Positions 23,349 through 31,153 of a stretch of DNA of 34,280 nucleotides are shown here, piece after piece. The stretch's first letter is position 1. Every line of letters starts with the position of its first letter. Under the pieces are notes generated by a model that made no database searches, had not been told where the DNA came from, and worked only from the letters and a program-made list of their open reading frames with translations. Source of the DNA: Candidatus Falkowbacteria bacterium RIFOXYD12_FULL_34_57 (GTDB taxonomy: Bacteria; Patescibacteriota; Patescibacteriia; Patescibacteriales; UBA12075); assembly GCA_001780285.1 (NCBI GenBank), contig MFGN01000018.1, positions 1 through 34,280 of the forward strand, in the 5' to 3' direction. A program made the translations under genes and the position numbers.

Positions 23349-23456
23349 AATTTTTAATTTTATAAATAATTTTTAAAGTTTAAATTTTTAAACAAGGGTT
23401 GTAGTTTAGAGTTTAAGCATTAAAAATTTTTGATTTATTTATAAAATTTAAAAATT
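23349..23456. repeat. Imperfect inverted repeat upstream of galU
   Basis: AATTTTTAATTTTATAAATAA (23349-23369, written without its flanks) pairs with the TTATTTATAAAATTTAAAAATT arm at 23435-23456 with one extra base. The arms lie in a nearly pure A/T spacer, so some pairing is expected by chance, but the length is notable. Confidence 0.5.
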
Positions 23457-23466
23457 GTTTATATTT

Positions 23467-24324
23467 ATGCAAAAAGTTAAAAAGGCAGTTGTGGCAGTAG
23501 CCGGTTCCGGAACCAGGCTTTTGCCCGCAACCAAAGCAATGCCCAAAGAAATGTTGCCAATAGTTGATAAGCCCATTATTCAATTGGTGGTAGAAGAATT
23601 GGTGGAGGCGGGAATAGAAGATATTATTTTGGTTACAAAATGGGATAAAAAACCCCTGGAGGATCATTTTGACCACAGTTGGATACTGGAACACGAACTT
23701 AAAAATAGCGGAAAGGAAAAAAGGTTAAAAGAAATAGTTCGGATATCAGAAATGGCAAATTTTATTTATATCAGGCAAAAGGGACCCTATGGGAATGGTA
23801 CCCCTGTTTTGTCTGCGGCTAATCTCGTAAAGGACGAACCCTTTATGTATGTTTGGGGAGACGACTTAGTAAAATCAAAAATATCATTTGCTAAGCAAAT
23901 GGTGGATGACTTTCATGAAACAGGCCACTATATGATAGGGGTACAGGAAGTGCCGGGAGACCAAGTTGATCGATATGGTATTGTTAGTCTAAAAGAGGGC
24001 ACTATGCAAATAAACGATATTATTGAAAAACCATCTATTGAATCCGCACCTTCAAATTTAGCTGATTTTGGTAGAATGATTTTGAATCAGGAAATAATAG
24101 ATGTTTTAAAAAAGACGGAACTGGGGAAGGGAAATGAACTTTGGATTGTTGATGCTATAAAAAAGTATATAGAAAACGGTGGAGAATTTTATGCTAAAAA
24201 AGTAGAAGGCGGGGAATGGCTCACAACGGGAGATCCATTGAACTATTTAAAGGCCATATTGAAGTATGCCATGGACAGAGAAGATTTGGCGGGTCCGATA
24301 AAAGAGCATTTCAAGACATTATAG
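23467..24324 (+). CDS. galU: UTP-glucose-1-phosphate uridylyltransferase
   Basis: Makes UDP-glucose from UTP and glucose-1-phosphate for glycan synthesis. 285 residues from ATG 23467 (an in-frame TTG 12 nt upstream is less likely). The nucleotidyltransferase signature AVAGSGTRLLPATKAMPKEMLP (about 9-30, in two overlapping parts AGSGTRLLP and KAMPKEMLP) is almost canonical. VWGDDLV supplies the metal Asp, VPGDQVDRYGIVS and IIEKPS the sugar-binding motifs. Immediately follows two glycosyltransferases. No Shine-Dalgarno. Confidence 0.95.
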   Translation: MQKVKKAVVAVAGSGTRLLPATKAMPKEMLPIVDKPIIQLVVEELVEAGIEDIILVTKWDKKPLEDHFDHSWILEHELKNSGKEKRLKEIVRISEMANFIYIRQKGPYGNGTPVLSAANLVKDEPFMYVWGDDLVKSKISFAKQMVDDFHETGHYMIGVQEVPGDQVDRYGIVSLKEGTMQINDIIEKPSIESAPSNLADFGRMILNQEIIDVLKKTELGKGNELWIVDAIKKYIENGGEFYAKKVEGGEWLTTGDPLNYLKAILKYAMDREDLAGPIKEHFKTL

Positions 24325-24377
24325 CAGGCGGGACCTGCAAATCTGATGGTCTTAAAGTTTAAAAGGTTGAAAGTAAT

Positions 24378-24408
24378 AAAAAAACACATCAATCGTGGTG
24401 TGTTTTTT
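24378..24408. terminator. Bidirectional terminator between galU and the PEGA protein gene
   Basis: AAAAAACACATCA, loop ATCG, TGGTGTGTTTTTT: at least 10 pairs with A and T tracts on both sides, between convergent genes. A second small perfect hairpin GCAGG-CGGGA-CCTGC lies at 24324-24338. Confidence 0.88.
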
Positions 24409-24452
24409 GTTTAATTTAGAACCTTAAATTAGAGAATTATTTATAAAAATTT

Positions 24453-25808
24453 TTATTGTATCAACAATTTGTATAATCCTTTTTGGTTACCGATTTGTGC
24501 ATAAAAGTATAGCGTGTCTCCCTTTTTGTTTAAAACAGTGTTTGTTATACCATCTAATTCAATTATTTTTGTAATATTATATTTTTCTCTGTCATCCAAT
24601 TCAATAACATTAATATTTTTATTTGTAGAGTAAATAATATTGTTATTACTTGGATGCCAAATAATGTTATCAATTTTTTGGCTTATTCTAGTTAGCAATT
24701 TTTTTTGTAAATTTTTTAAATTAAATATCCAAACCTCAAAGTCGTTGGTATATAGCAATCTTGTGTCGTCTGCCCAATATGTTTTAGTAATATTGTTGAT
24801 GGTTTCGCGCAAGGGCTTGAAATTATCGTACGGATCTATCAAATAAAGAATTTTATGTTTAGGGTCATAGAGGTTTATTAGTTTGTGCCCGTAATTTATA
24901 AAAGAATAATCTGAAAGCGGAAGACTGATTTGATTGACTTCCCGAGCCTCATCAATATTGTATATTTTTAACAAAGAGTTATCTTTTTGATTTTCAATAA
25001 AAAAAATAGTTTCATTTTTAGCAATATAATCTTTTAAAAAGTCATTCTTGAAAATAATTTTATTTGTGTGATTGTTGAAATTATAATAATTTAAAGTATT
25101 TTTATCTTTATAAAAAATTTTATTATCATTATTTATATCCCATTTTATATCATCTATATTTTTACCGATAATCTTGTTTAATGATATAGGATTTTCGGGA
25201 TTATTTAAGTCAAAAATTTCATTGTTTATAATTATTTTTTTGCTGTTTTCTGACCACCTAATTATTGAGTCAGTTAAAATTTTATTTTCGGTTTTTAATA
25301 TTTTTTCCGTTTCTGAGTCAATATCTATAAAAATTATTTCATTTTCATCATTAATTGTAATCAATCTTTTATTATTAGGAGAAATGGTGCTGTTTATTTC
25401 TGTTTTTGGCATCATTAAGAGTGGTAAGTTGTCTTTGAATAAATTAATATCTTCTGCAAATGTCGATTGTCCAGGATTGATTGTTAATTTTTTTTTCCAC
25501 GGCAGATAATCTTTTAAGTTAATCTCTACTGTATATTCTTCTGGTGATAAATTTTTTATTTTTGCCGGAGTTGTTATGTATCCACCACCACTAGAGAATA
25601 TTTTTTTAAAAATATTTTGTTGAACCTTGTTGTTTATTAATATTCGTGCTCCGCGAGGGTTGGAATTGATAATCAAACTCCCTGTTTTTTGCACCTTAAA
25701 ACCTCCGGAAAATTTATAGCCGGCAGCATACATTGATATTATGGGGGTAATAACTATAAAAAGAAAAACAAAGAATAAATATAGAAATTTTCTTGTTTTT
25801 AGGGTCAT
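24453..25808 (-). CDS. Membrane-anchored PEGA-domain protein with beta-propeller-like region
   Basis: 451 residues. One N-terminal transmembrane segment (FLYLFFVFLFIVITPIISMY, about 8-27) anchors the protein, with the rest outside. A PEGA domain follows (about 42-118: GSLIINSNPRGARILINN .. PAKIKNLSPEEYTVEINLKDYLPW). The remaining 330 residues are Asn/Ile/Lys-rich strands in repeating blades, such as IFIDIDSETEKILKTE, WADDTRLLYTNDFEVWIFNLKN and WHPSNNNIIYSTNKNINVIEL, resembling a WD40/TolB-type propeller. Family role: extracellular binding or surface-layer function, substrate unknown. It ends 44 nt from a bidirectional terminator. Confidence 0.8.
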   Translation of the reverse strand: MTLKTRKFLYLFFVFLFIVITPIISMYAAGYKFSGGFKVQKTGSLIINSNPRGARILINNKVQQNIFKKIFSSGGGYITTPAKIKNLSPEEYTVEINLKDYLPWKKKLTINPGQSTFAEDINLFKDNLPLLMMPKTEINSTISPNNKRLITINDENEIIFIDIDSETEKILKTENKILTDSIIRWSENSKKIIINNEIFDLNNPENPISLNKIIGKNIDDIKWDINNDNKIFYKDKNTLNYYNFNNHTNKIIFKNDFLKDYIAKNETIFFIENQKDNSLLKIYNIDEAREVNQISLPLSDYSFINYGHKLINLYDPKHKILYLIDPYDNFKPLRETINNITKTYWADDTRLLYTNDFEVWIFNLKNLQKKLLTRISQKIDNIIWHPSNNNIIYSTNKNINVIELDDREKYNITKIIELDGITNTVLNKKGDTLYFYAQIGNQKGLYKLLIQ

Positions 25809-25847
25809 TTGTAATTAATTATAAATTTTGAATTATAAATTATTTTT

Positions 25848-27113
25848 TTATTTACGAATTATATCTGCTCCTATTTTTTGCAACCTCTCTACTATGTTTT
25901 CGTATCCGCGATCTATCTGGTAAGCATTATCTATTTCTGTTACCCCCTTAGCCATTAAGGCAGCTATTAAAAGAGTGATGCCGGCGCGTAAATCGGGACT
26001 TAGCACCTTTTTACCAAGAAGTTTTACTGGTCCGGTTATAATTACTCTATGGGGATCGCACAAGGTAATATCGGCACCCATTAATATTAATTTATCCACA
26101 AAAAATAATCTTCCCTCAAACATCCATTGTTGTATTAGGGTATTTCCCTTGGCTTGTGTAGCCAAAACCACAAAAGGACTGATAGCATCAGGGGAAAGGG
26201 CGGGCCATAAGCCATCCTGTATTTTTTCAACCGCATAAATAGTGCTTGGAAATATTTCTAATGATGTGGCAGTGCATTTATAATTAATACCCATTTTATC
26301 AAAAATATGCAAAGCCATTTTTAAATCGTCGCTTATAATATTTGTAAGCTTTAAGTGGTTTTTGGTGGCTGCCGCAAGACAAGCAAAGGAAATTGCCTCC
26401 ACATAATCACTTCTTAGGGTGTGGATTGCACCTCTTAATTTTTTAACTCCGATTATTTTTATAGTATTAGTTCCCATGCCCGTTATTTTTGCACCCATTT
26501 TATTTAAAAAATTTGTCAGATCTTGGACATGTGGTTCCGCAGCAGCATTTTCAATAATAGATTTGCCCTTAGCCAATACGGCCAGAAGTATGGCGTTTTC
26601 TGTGGCGGTAACAGATTGTTCTCCAAGAAATATATTGGTCCCCCTTATGCTGTTGTTGGAAATTTTATAAACATCTGCGTTATTTAATTTTTCTGTTTTA
26701 ATTTTTGCTCCAAATTCTTCTAGTACTTGCAAATGGGCATCCAGTGGCCTTTTTCCAATTATACATCCCCCCGGATGAGGCATAGACATTTTGTGAAATT
26801 TAGAAGTAAGAGAACCCATTAGGGTAATGCATCCTCGGAGTTTGTTGGTTAATTCGGGATTTAGATTCGTTGTTTTTATTTTTTTAGCCTGTATCTGGTA
26901 GCAGTGTTTATTTATTTTTTTAATATCAACCCCAATATCGCGCATAATATCTATCATCGCATCTTTATCTCCGATATCAGGAACATTCTTTATAATACAT
27001 TTTTGGTTAGTTAAGAGGCAGGCGGCAAAAATAGGAAGAACAGAGTTTTTATTTCCAGATATTCTGATATTTCCTTTTAATTTTTTACTGCCGGTTATGA
27101 TTAATTTAGACAT
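25848..27113 (-). CDS. murA: UDP-N-acetylglucosamine 1-carboxyvinyltransferase
   Basis: First committed step of peptidoglycan synthesis: transfers enolpyruvate from PEP to UDP-GlcNAc in the cytoplasm. 421 residues, usual length. GNKNSVLPIFAACLLT (20-35, catalytic-lysine region), MPHPGGCIIGKRPLDAHL (with the active-site Cys that fosfomycin attacks) and SPDLRAGITLLIAALMAKG (about 372-390, DLRAG motif) are all present. The Cys is retained rather than replaced by Asp, so fosfomycin sensitivity is predicted. Divergent from the S41 protease gene. Start ATG 27113 lacks a Shine-Dalgarno; a TATAAT (27231-27226, minus strand) lies about 113 nt upstream. Confidence 0.96.
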   Translation of the reverse strand: MSKLIITGSKKLKGNIRISGNKNSVLPIFAACLLTNQKCIIKNVPDIGDKDAMIDIMRDIGVDIKKINKHCYQIQAKKIKTTNLNPELTNKLRGCITLMGSLTSKFHKMSMPHPGGCIIGKRPLDAHLQVLEEFGAKIKTEKLNNADVYKISNNSIRGTNIFLGEQSVTATENAILLAVLAKGKSIIENAAAEPHVQDLTNFLNKMGAKITGMGTNTIKIIGVKKLRGAIHTLRSDYVEAISFACLAAATKNHLKLTNIISDDLKMALHIFDKMGINYKCTATSLEIFPSTIYAVEKIQDGLWPALSPDAISPFVVLATQAKGNTLIQQWMFEGRLFFVDKLILMGADITLCDPHRVIITGPVKLLGKKVLSPDLRAGITLLIAALMAKGVTEIDNAYQIDRGYENIVERLQKIGADIIRK

Positions 27114-27139
27114 AGTGTTTGATTTAAAGTTAAAAGGTC

Positions 27140-27199
27140 ATAAAGTCTAAAATTAATTAAATTAATATTGTGAAGCAATTCCAGACTTTAAGACTTTAT
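27140..27199. repeat. Imperfect inverted repeat in the murA/S41 divergent spacer
   Basis: ATAAAGTCT (27140-27148) pairs perfectly with AGACTTTAT (27191-27199); repeated AAAGT/ACTTT words extend the pairing imperfectly. It lies within the predicted murA leader. Confidence 0.55.
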
Positions 27200-27259
27200 A
27201 AATTTTTTATTTTCAACTATCCTTTATTATACCCCAAACTAACATCTTTTAAAACCATC

Positions 27260-27289
27260 TTGTCAATAATTGTTGTATTGTGTTAAAAT
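27260..27289 (+). promoter_or_regulatory. Promoter of the S41 protease/hxs transcript
   Basis: TTGTCA (27260-27265), 18-nt spacer, TAAAAT (27284-27289) with a TG extending the -10 (27281-27282). Predicted start near 27296, 19 nt before the ATG. As no other clear promoter precedes hxsD, it may drive the whole 27315-30985 set. Confidence 0.6.
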
Positions 27290-27314
27290 TAAATAAATTA
27301 AGCTTATAGATTTT

Positions 27315-28574
27315 ATGGATAAAAATAAATTTAAAAACAGAATATTTAAAGACATTTTTTTTATTTCAAGTATTGTTTTATTGGTTCTCTTTAGTTTTTT
27401 TGCCGGAATATATATTGCCGGAAAGAGTGATTATATCAGAGACGCCTCTATTCGAAAAATTGAATATGTTGGTGATGTAATTATAAACAACAAAGAAAAC
27501 GAGGGGGGCATAGAAAAAGATGTAGATTTTAAGTTATTTTGGGATGTTTGGGATTCATTGAAGCTGCAATATGTTGACAGGGAAGAACTCAGCGAGAAAA
27601 AAATGTTTTATGGCGCAATTCATGGCATGGTAGCTTCTTTGGGGGATCCATATACCGTTTTTATGGAACCAAAGATTGCAAAAGAATTTGAAGAAGATCT
27701 AGCCGGAACATTTGAGGGTATAGGAGCTGAAATCGGCATAAAGAATGATATTTTGACAATTATTGCGCCGCTTCCGGATATGCCCGCAGAAATTGCGGGA
27801 CTCAAGGCTGGAGACAAGATACTGGCTATTAATGATGAATCTACCTCGGGGATTTCCATAGATGAGGCCGTAAATAAAATTCGAGGACCAAAAGGTACAG
27901 ATGTAATCCTTTCTGTTGCTCGCAATGGAGTTGACGGGTTACAAAAAATCACTATTACCAGAGGAGCTATTTCAGTAAAAAGTGTTCGCTCTACTTTGCG
28001 TGATGATAATATATTTATAATTAAGATTACAAATTTTAACGGAGACACGGAAGATTTATTCAATGATGCCGTTAAGGAGGTGATAGCAAAAGAGCCAAGA
28101 GGTATTATTTTAGATCTTAGAAACAATCCTGGTGGATATTTAGATACCGCAATTGAGGTTTCTAGTGAATGGGTAGAGGATGGTTTAATTGTTACAGAGC
28201 AATATAATGAAGAAAAAAAGACTGAACACTTATCAAGGGGTAGGGCAAGATTAAAAACATATAAAACGGTAGTTTTAGTTAATCAAGGCAGTGCTTCAGC
28301 ATCCGAAATTGTATCCGGGGCCCTGCAAGATTATGGTTTGGCTAAAATTGTGGGAAAAACAACTTTTGGCAAAGGTTCTGTGCAGATATTAAATAATTTT
28401 TTTGATGGTTCCTCGGTCAAGATAACTGTTGCCAAATGGCTGACGCCCAAGGGGCGAAGTATTAACGATGAAGGGATTGCCCCCGACATTGAAATAGATT
28501 TAACAAGCGATGATTATAACAATGATCAAGACCCTCAATTAGAAGAAGCAGTTAATATATTGTTAAATAATTAA
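27315..28574 (+). CDS. C-terminal processing peptidase, S41 family, with PDZ domain
   Basis: 419 residues. N-terminal signal/anchor helix (about 13-35, IFFISSIVLLVLFSFFAGIYI), then a helical region, a PDZ domain (about 125-215; GIGAEIGIKNDILTIIAPLP, AGLKAGDKILAIND) and the S41 catalytic core. The Ser/Lys dyad is recognisable as Ser328 in QGSASASEIVSGAL and Lys353 in TTFGKGSVQ. These proteases act on exported protein C-termini outside the membrane. The stop is only 10 nt before hxsD, so it is probably co-transcribed with the RiPP cassette; that might be coincidence or could mean it matures or clears the precursor. Confidence 0.93.
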   Translation: MDKNKFKNRIFKDIFFISSIVLLVLFSFFAGIYIAGKSDYIRDASIRKIEYVGDVIINNKENEGGIEKDVDFKLFWDVWDSLKLQYVDREELSEKKMFYGAIHGMVASLGDPYTVFMEPKIAKEFEEDLAGTFEGIGAEIGIKNDILTIIAPLPDMPAEIAGLKAGDKILAINDESTSGISIDEAVNKIRGPKGTDVILSVARNGVDGLQKITITRGAISVKSVRSTLRDDNIFIIKITNFNGDTEDLFNDAVKEVIAKEPRGIILDLRNNPGGYLDTAIEVSSEWVEDGLIVTEQYNEEKKTEHLSRGRARLKTYKTVVLVNQGSASASEIVSGALQDYGLAKIVGKTTFGKGSVQILNNFFDGSSVKITVAKWLTPKGRSINDEGIAPDIEIDLTSDDYNNDQDPQLEEAVNILLNN

Positions 28575-28584
28575 TTTAAATTTT

Positions 28585-28965
28585 ATGGAAAATAAAATTA
28601 AAATAAAATTAGATATAGGGATTTATCCACTGGAAGCAGTTTATGCCGCATGTTACATGTTTATAGATAGAGTTTATATTTATTTAGAGGATATAAATGA
28701 AAAAAAACAAATTTTTTTGCAGTTTAAAGCTAAAGAAGAAAAGTTGGATATGGAAGTTATAAAAGGAGAATTTTTAAATGAATTATTGCACTGTGTTTAT
28801 AGAATTAATATTGCGAAAAACAACAAAAAAATCAGAGAATATATTGTAGAAAAAGCTTTGTTTTCCGCAATTAGTCAGTCAGACAATGAAGATGATTTAA
28901 TTTTTGATGATCCTTTAGGCATAGCAATTCCATGGGAGGAGAAGTATGGGGATGGTAAAAAATAA
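28585..28965 (+). CDS. hxsD: His-Xaa-Ser system protein HxsD
   Basis: 126 residues. Recognised from IDIGIYPLEAVYAACYMFIDRVYIYLE-like organisation (the stretch YPLEAVYAACYMFIDRVYIY at about 14-33) and the distal GEFLNELLHCVYRINIAKNN...IREYIVEKALF block (about 66-98), both typical of HxsD, a small partner of the radical SAM maturases in His-Xaa-Ser RiPP systems that probably acts as a recognition or chaperone element. It has an acidic tail (about 99-126). Lies 10 nt after the S41 protease gene and 19 nt before a second HxsD-like ORF. The function of HxsD is not biochemically fixed as far as I can state. Confidence 0.82.
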   Translation: MENKIKIKLDIGIYPLEAVYAACYMFIDRVYIYLEDINEKKQIFLQFKAKEEKLDMEVIKGEFLNELLHCVYRINIAKNNKKIREYIVEKALFSAISQSDNEDDLIFDDPLGIAIPWEEKYGDGKK

Positions 28966-28984
28966 ATAATTAATCAACCAATAA

Positions 28985-29191
28985 ATGTTACAAATTAAAT
29001 TAAATAAAAATTTATATAAACTTAAAGCTGTTAATGCAGCAATAAAAGAGTTTAAAAACTTGGCTGATTTTGAAATTATAAAAGAAAAAGATAAATATTT
29101 AATCAATTTAAGCAATATAAAGAATGAAGCTCGGAACAAAGTTTGTGATGAATTCTGTAATTTTGTTTTGTATTTGATGAATAAAAATTAA
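28985..29191 (+). CDS. Short second HxsD-like protein, 68 residues
   Basis: A short ORF between hxsD and hxsB whose layout echoes HxsD: Leu-Tyr-x-Leu-x-Ala-Val near the start (YKLKAVNAAIKEF), a strand pair (FEIIKEKDKYLINL), then a C-terminal helix with DEFCNFVLYLM comparable to GEFLNELLHCV. It is much shorter than HxsD and lacks the IREYIVEKAL part. It stops 3 nt before hxsB. Likely a recognition/adaptor domain for the precursor or the maturase; this is inference from position and resemblance by eye. Confidence 0.6.
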   Translation: MLQIKLNKNLYKLKAVNAAIKEFKNLADFEIIKEKDKYLINLSNIKNEARNKVCDEFCNFVLYLMNKN

Positions 29192-29194
29192 CTT

Positions 29195-30670
29195 ATGCCT
29201 TCTCAAAAAAATAAATTTAAATATGTCTCGAAAAAAGCGTCTTTGGGGTGTAAAAATTTAGCTTTTTTTAGGTTTAGAAATATTAATAATGAGTATATAA
29301 TTACCAATGATTATGGTGATTATGTTTTTTTATCAAAAAATAATTTTAATGATTTAATGCAGGGTAAATTGAAAAAAAATAGTAAAATTTATCAAGATTT
29401 AGCTAAAAACAACTTCATAAAAGACAAAATAGATACAGAAAAAGTTGTGGCTAAATATCGTACTAGAAAAAATTATTTATTTGCCGGACCCAGTCTGCAT
29501 ATTATGGTGGTCACCTTAAGGTGCAATCATCGCTGTTTATATTGCCATGCTTCTGCGCGTGACATGGAAGACATGGAAAAGGACATGACAAAAGAAACCG
29601 CCAAAAAAACTTTGGATAATATTTTTAAAACAACTAGCGGATATATTGTTATAGAATTTCAAGGAGGTGAGCCACTGGTTAATTGGCCTATTATTAAGTT
29701 TGTTGTTGAAGAAGCGAGGCGCAAAAACAAAAAAGCAAAAAAAGAGCTTTCACTTAGACTCATATCCAATTTTAGCTTAATGGATGAAGAGAAATATCAA
29801 TATTTAATAAAAAATAAAGTAGAAATGTGCACATCCTTGGATGGACCGGAAAAATTACACAATAAAAACAGGCCATCCACCACAGGGGTAAATAGCCATA
29901 AAAATATTGCAAAATGGATAAACAGGTTTAACGAAGATTATCCAGTTCTAAGAAAAAGGGGTTATATTTGGAAAATAGGAGCAATTGTAGTAATTAGTAA
30001 ATATTCTTTAAAAAATCATAAAGAAATAATAGATGAATATATAAAATTTGGTTTTAGCAGTCTTTTTTTGCGTCCCCTAAATCCCTTTGGTTTTTCGCAT
30101 GAAGTTTGGAGTAAAATAAATTATTCTGCGGATGAATTTATTGATTTTTATAAAAAATCTCTAGATTATATTATAGAAAGAAATTTAGCGGGAATATATA
30201 TTGTTGAAAAGTGGGCAAAAACATTCCTGCAAAAAATACTTACAGATAATGACCCCAACATGATGGAAATCCGCAATCCATGCGGAGCAGGACTTGGGCA
30301 GCTCGCTTATAATTATAATGGGGATGTTTATACCTGTGACGAGGGGCGTATGATGAGTATGATGGGTGATGAAAGTTTTAAAATTGGTAGTGTTAAGGAT
30401 GATTATGAAAAAATAGTAACCCACACTGTAACCAGAACACTTTGTTCAGCCTCTTGTTTGGAGGGCGTGGCCGGATGCAGTAATTGTGCATATTTACCCT
30501 ATTGTGGAGTGTGTCCAATTTATAACTATTTTGAACAGGGTAATATTTTTGGCCAATCCGCCACAAATGATAGATGTAAAATTAACCTAGCTATACTTGA
30601 TTATTTGCTTTTAAAATTAAAAAATGATAAAATAAAGAAAGAAGTATTTTTAAATTGGTTGAAAAAATAA
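29195..30670 (+). CDS. hxsB: His-Xaa-Ser system radical SAM maturase HxsB
   Basis: 491 residues. An N-terminal region (1-95, with GDYVFLSKNNFNDLMQGKL, resembling a precursor-recognition fold) precedes the radical SAM core: C110-x3-C114-x2-C117 (RCNHRCLYCHAS), and EFQGGEPLVNW (about 154-164). The C-terminal SPASM region is rich in Cys: NPCGAGLGQLAYNYNGDVY, CDEGRM, then CSASCLEGVAGCSNC, YCGVCPIYNY and DRC, enough for two auxiliary clusters. This architecture and the neighbouring HxsD and His-Xaa-Ser precursor identify HxsB. Predicted to modify the repeated core of HxsA; the chemical change is not visible. Its stop directly abuts the hxsA ATG. Confidence 0.88.
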   Translation: MPSQKNKFKYVSKKASLGCKNLAFFRFRNINNEYIITNDYGDYVFLSKNNFNDLMQGKLKKNSKIYQDLAKNNFIKDKIDTEKVVAKYRTRKNYLFAGPSLHIMVVTLRCNHRCLYCHASARDMEDMEKDMTKETAKKTLDNIFKTTSGYIVIEFQGGEPLVNWPIIKFVVEEARRKNKKAKKELSLRLISNFSLMDEEKYQYLIKNKVEMCTSLDGPEKLHNKNRPSTTGVNSHKNIAKWINRFNEDYPVLRKRGYIWKIGAIVVISKYSLKNHKEIIDEYIKFGFSSLFLRPLNPFGFSHEVWSKINYSADEFIDFYKKSLDYIIERNLAGIYIVEKWAKTFLQKILTDNDPNMMEIRNPCGAGLGQLAYNYNGDVYTCDEGRMMSMMGDESFKIGSVKDDYEKIVTHTVTRTLCSASCLEGVAGCSNCAYLPYCGVCPIYNYFEQGNIFGQSATNDRCKINLAILDYLLLKLKNDKIKKEVFLNWLKK

Positions 30671-30985
30671 ATGAAAAAAAATATTAAAAAAAATTCAAAC
30701 AATTTATTTCCGTCTATCAAGAAGGATGTAAAAGATTTTTTAACTAGCGAAGAAGGAAGTATTAACAAAAAAGATGTAGCCAGGATAGCTATGAGCGTTT
30801 TGGCTTTGGGCATCGGTTTGGCGGGCGCTATGAAGCCGGATCCCACCGAGGCTGCTTGCACCCATGCCTCACATAGTTCTCATAGTTCTCATGGTTCCCA
30901 CGCTTCACACGCCTCCCACGCTTCACACGCCTCCCACGCTTCACACGCCTCCCACGCTTCACACGCCTCCCACTCTAGTTATTAA
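30671..30985 (+). CDS. hxsA: His-Xaa-Ser repeat precursor peptide HxsA
   Basis: 104 residues. The leader (1-62) begins with a Lys/Asn-rich stretch, then FLTSEEGSINKKDVARIAM and a small hydrophobic segment MSVLALGIGLAGAMKPDP. The C-terminal core after Cys63 is 13 units of His-Xaa-Ser (Ala at X in 9, Ser in 3, Gly in 1), ending Ser-Ser-Tyr. This is the hallmark of HxsA. Part of the core is encoded by four exact copies of an 18-bp unit (30899-30970). The ATG directly follows the hxsB stop, implying translational coupling; a terminator lies about 37 nt downstream. The hydrophobic stretch could be an export or protease site. Confidence 0.9.
   Translation: MKKNIKKNSNNLFPSIKKDVKDFLTSEEGSINKKDVARIAMSVLALGIGLAGAMKPDPTEAACTHASHSSHSSHGSHASHASHASHASHASHASHASHASHSSY
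30899..30970 (+). repeat. Four perfect 18-bp tandem repeats in the hxsA core
   Basis: The unit CACGCTTCACACGCCTCC encodes His-Ala-Ser twice and occurs four times with no differences. It is about 67% G+C, unlike the preceding units that use CAT/AGT/TCT codons. Confidence 0.97.
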
Positions 30986-31021
30986 TTCTAATTGTTTTTG
31001 TGGGTAAAAATAAGATCTTAT

Positions 31022-31057
31022 ACGATCAATTATTTATTATTTTGGTCGTTTTTTTAT
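31022..31057 (+). terminator. Terminator after hxsA
   Basis: ACGATC (31022-31027) pairs with GGTCGT (31044-31049) across a 16-nt A/T loop, followed by T8-9. The stem is short but the T tract is good. Confidence 0.6.
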
Positions 31058-31133
31058 TTGTTTTTAAAAATTATCAAATTCTTTTTTTTATTACGGTTTT
31101 ATGGTAGAATTTACTTATAATCTTATTAATTTA

Positions 31134-31142
31134 TGTTAAAAT
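31134..31142 (+). promoter_or_regulatory. Extended -10 of the acetate-CoA ligase gene
   Basis: TG-T-TAAAAT with TAAAAT at 31137-31142, 11 nt before the ATG at 31154; the predicted leader is only about 5 nt. A second possible -10 TATAAT lies at 31116-31121. Confidence 0.5.
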
Positions 31143-31153
31143 AATATTTAAAT

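Noticed and set aside
30899-30970. Tandem repeats as a CRISPR array
   Set aside because: The 18-bp units are contiguous with no spacers and stay in frame inside hxsA.
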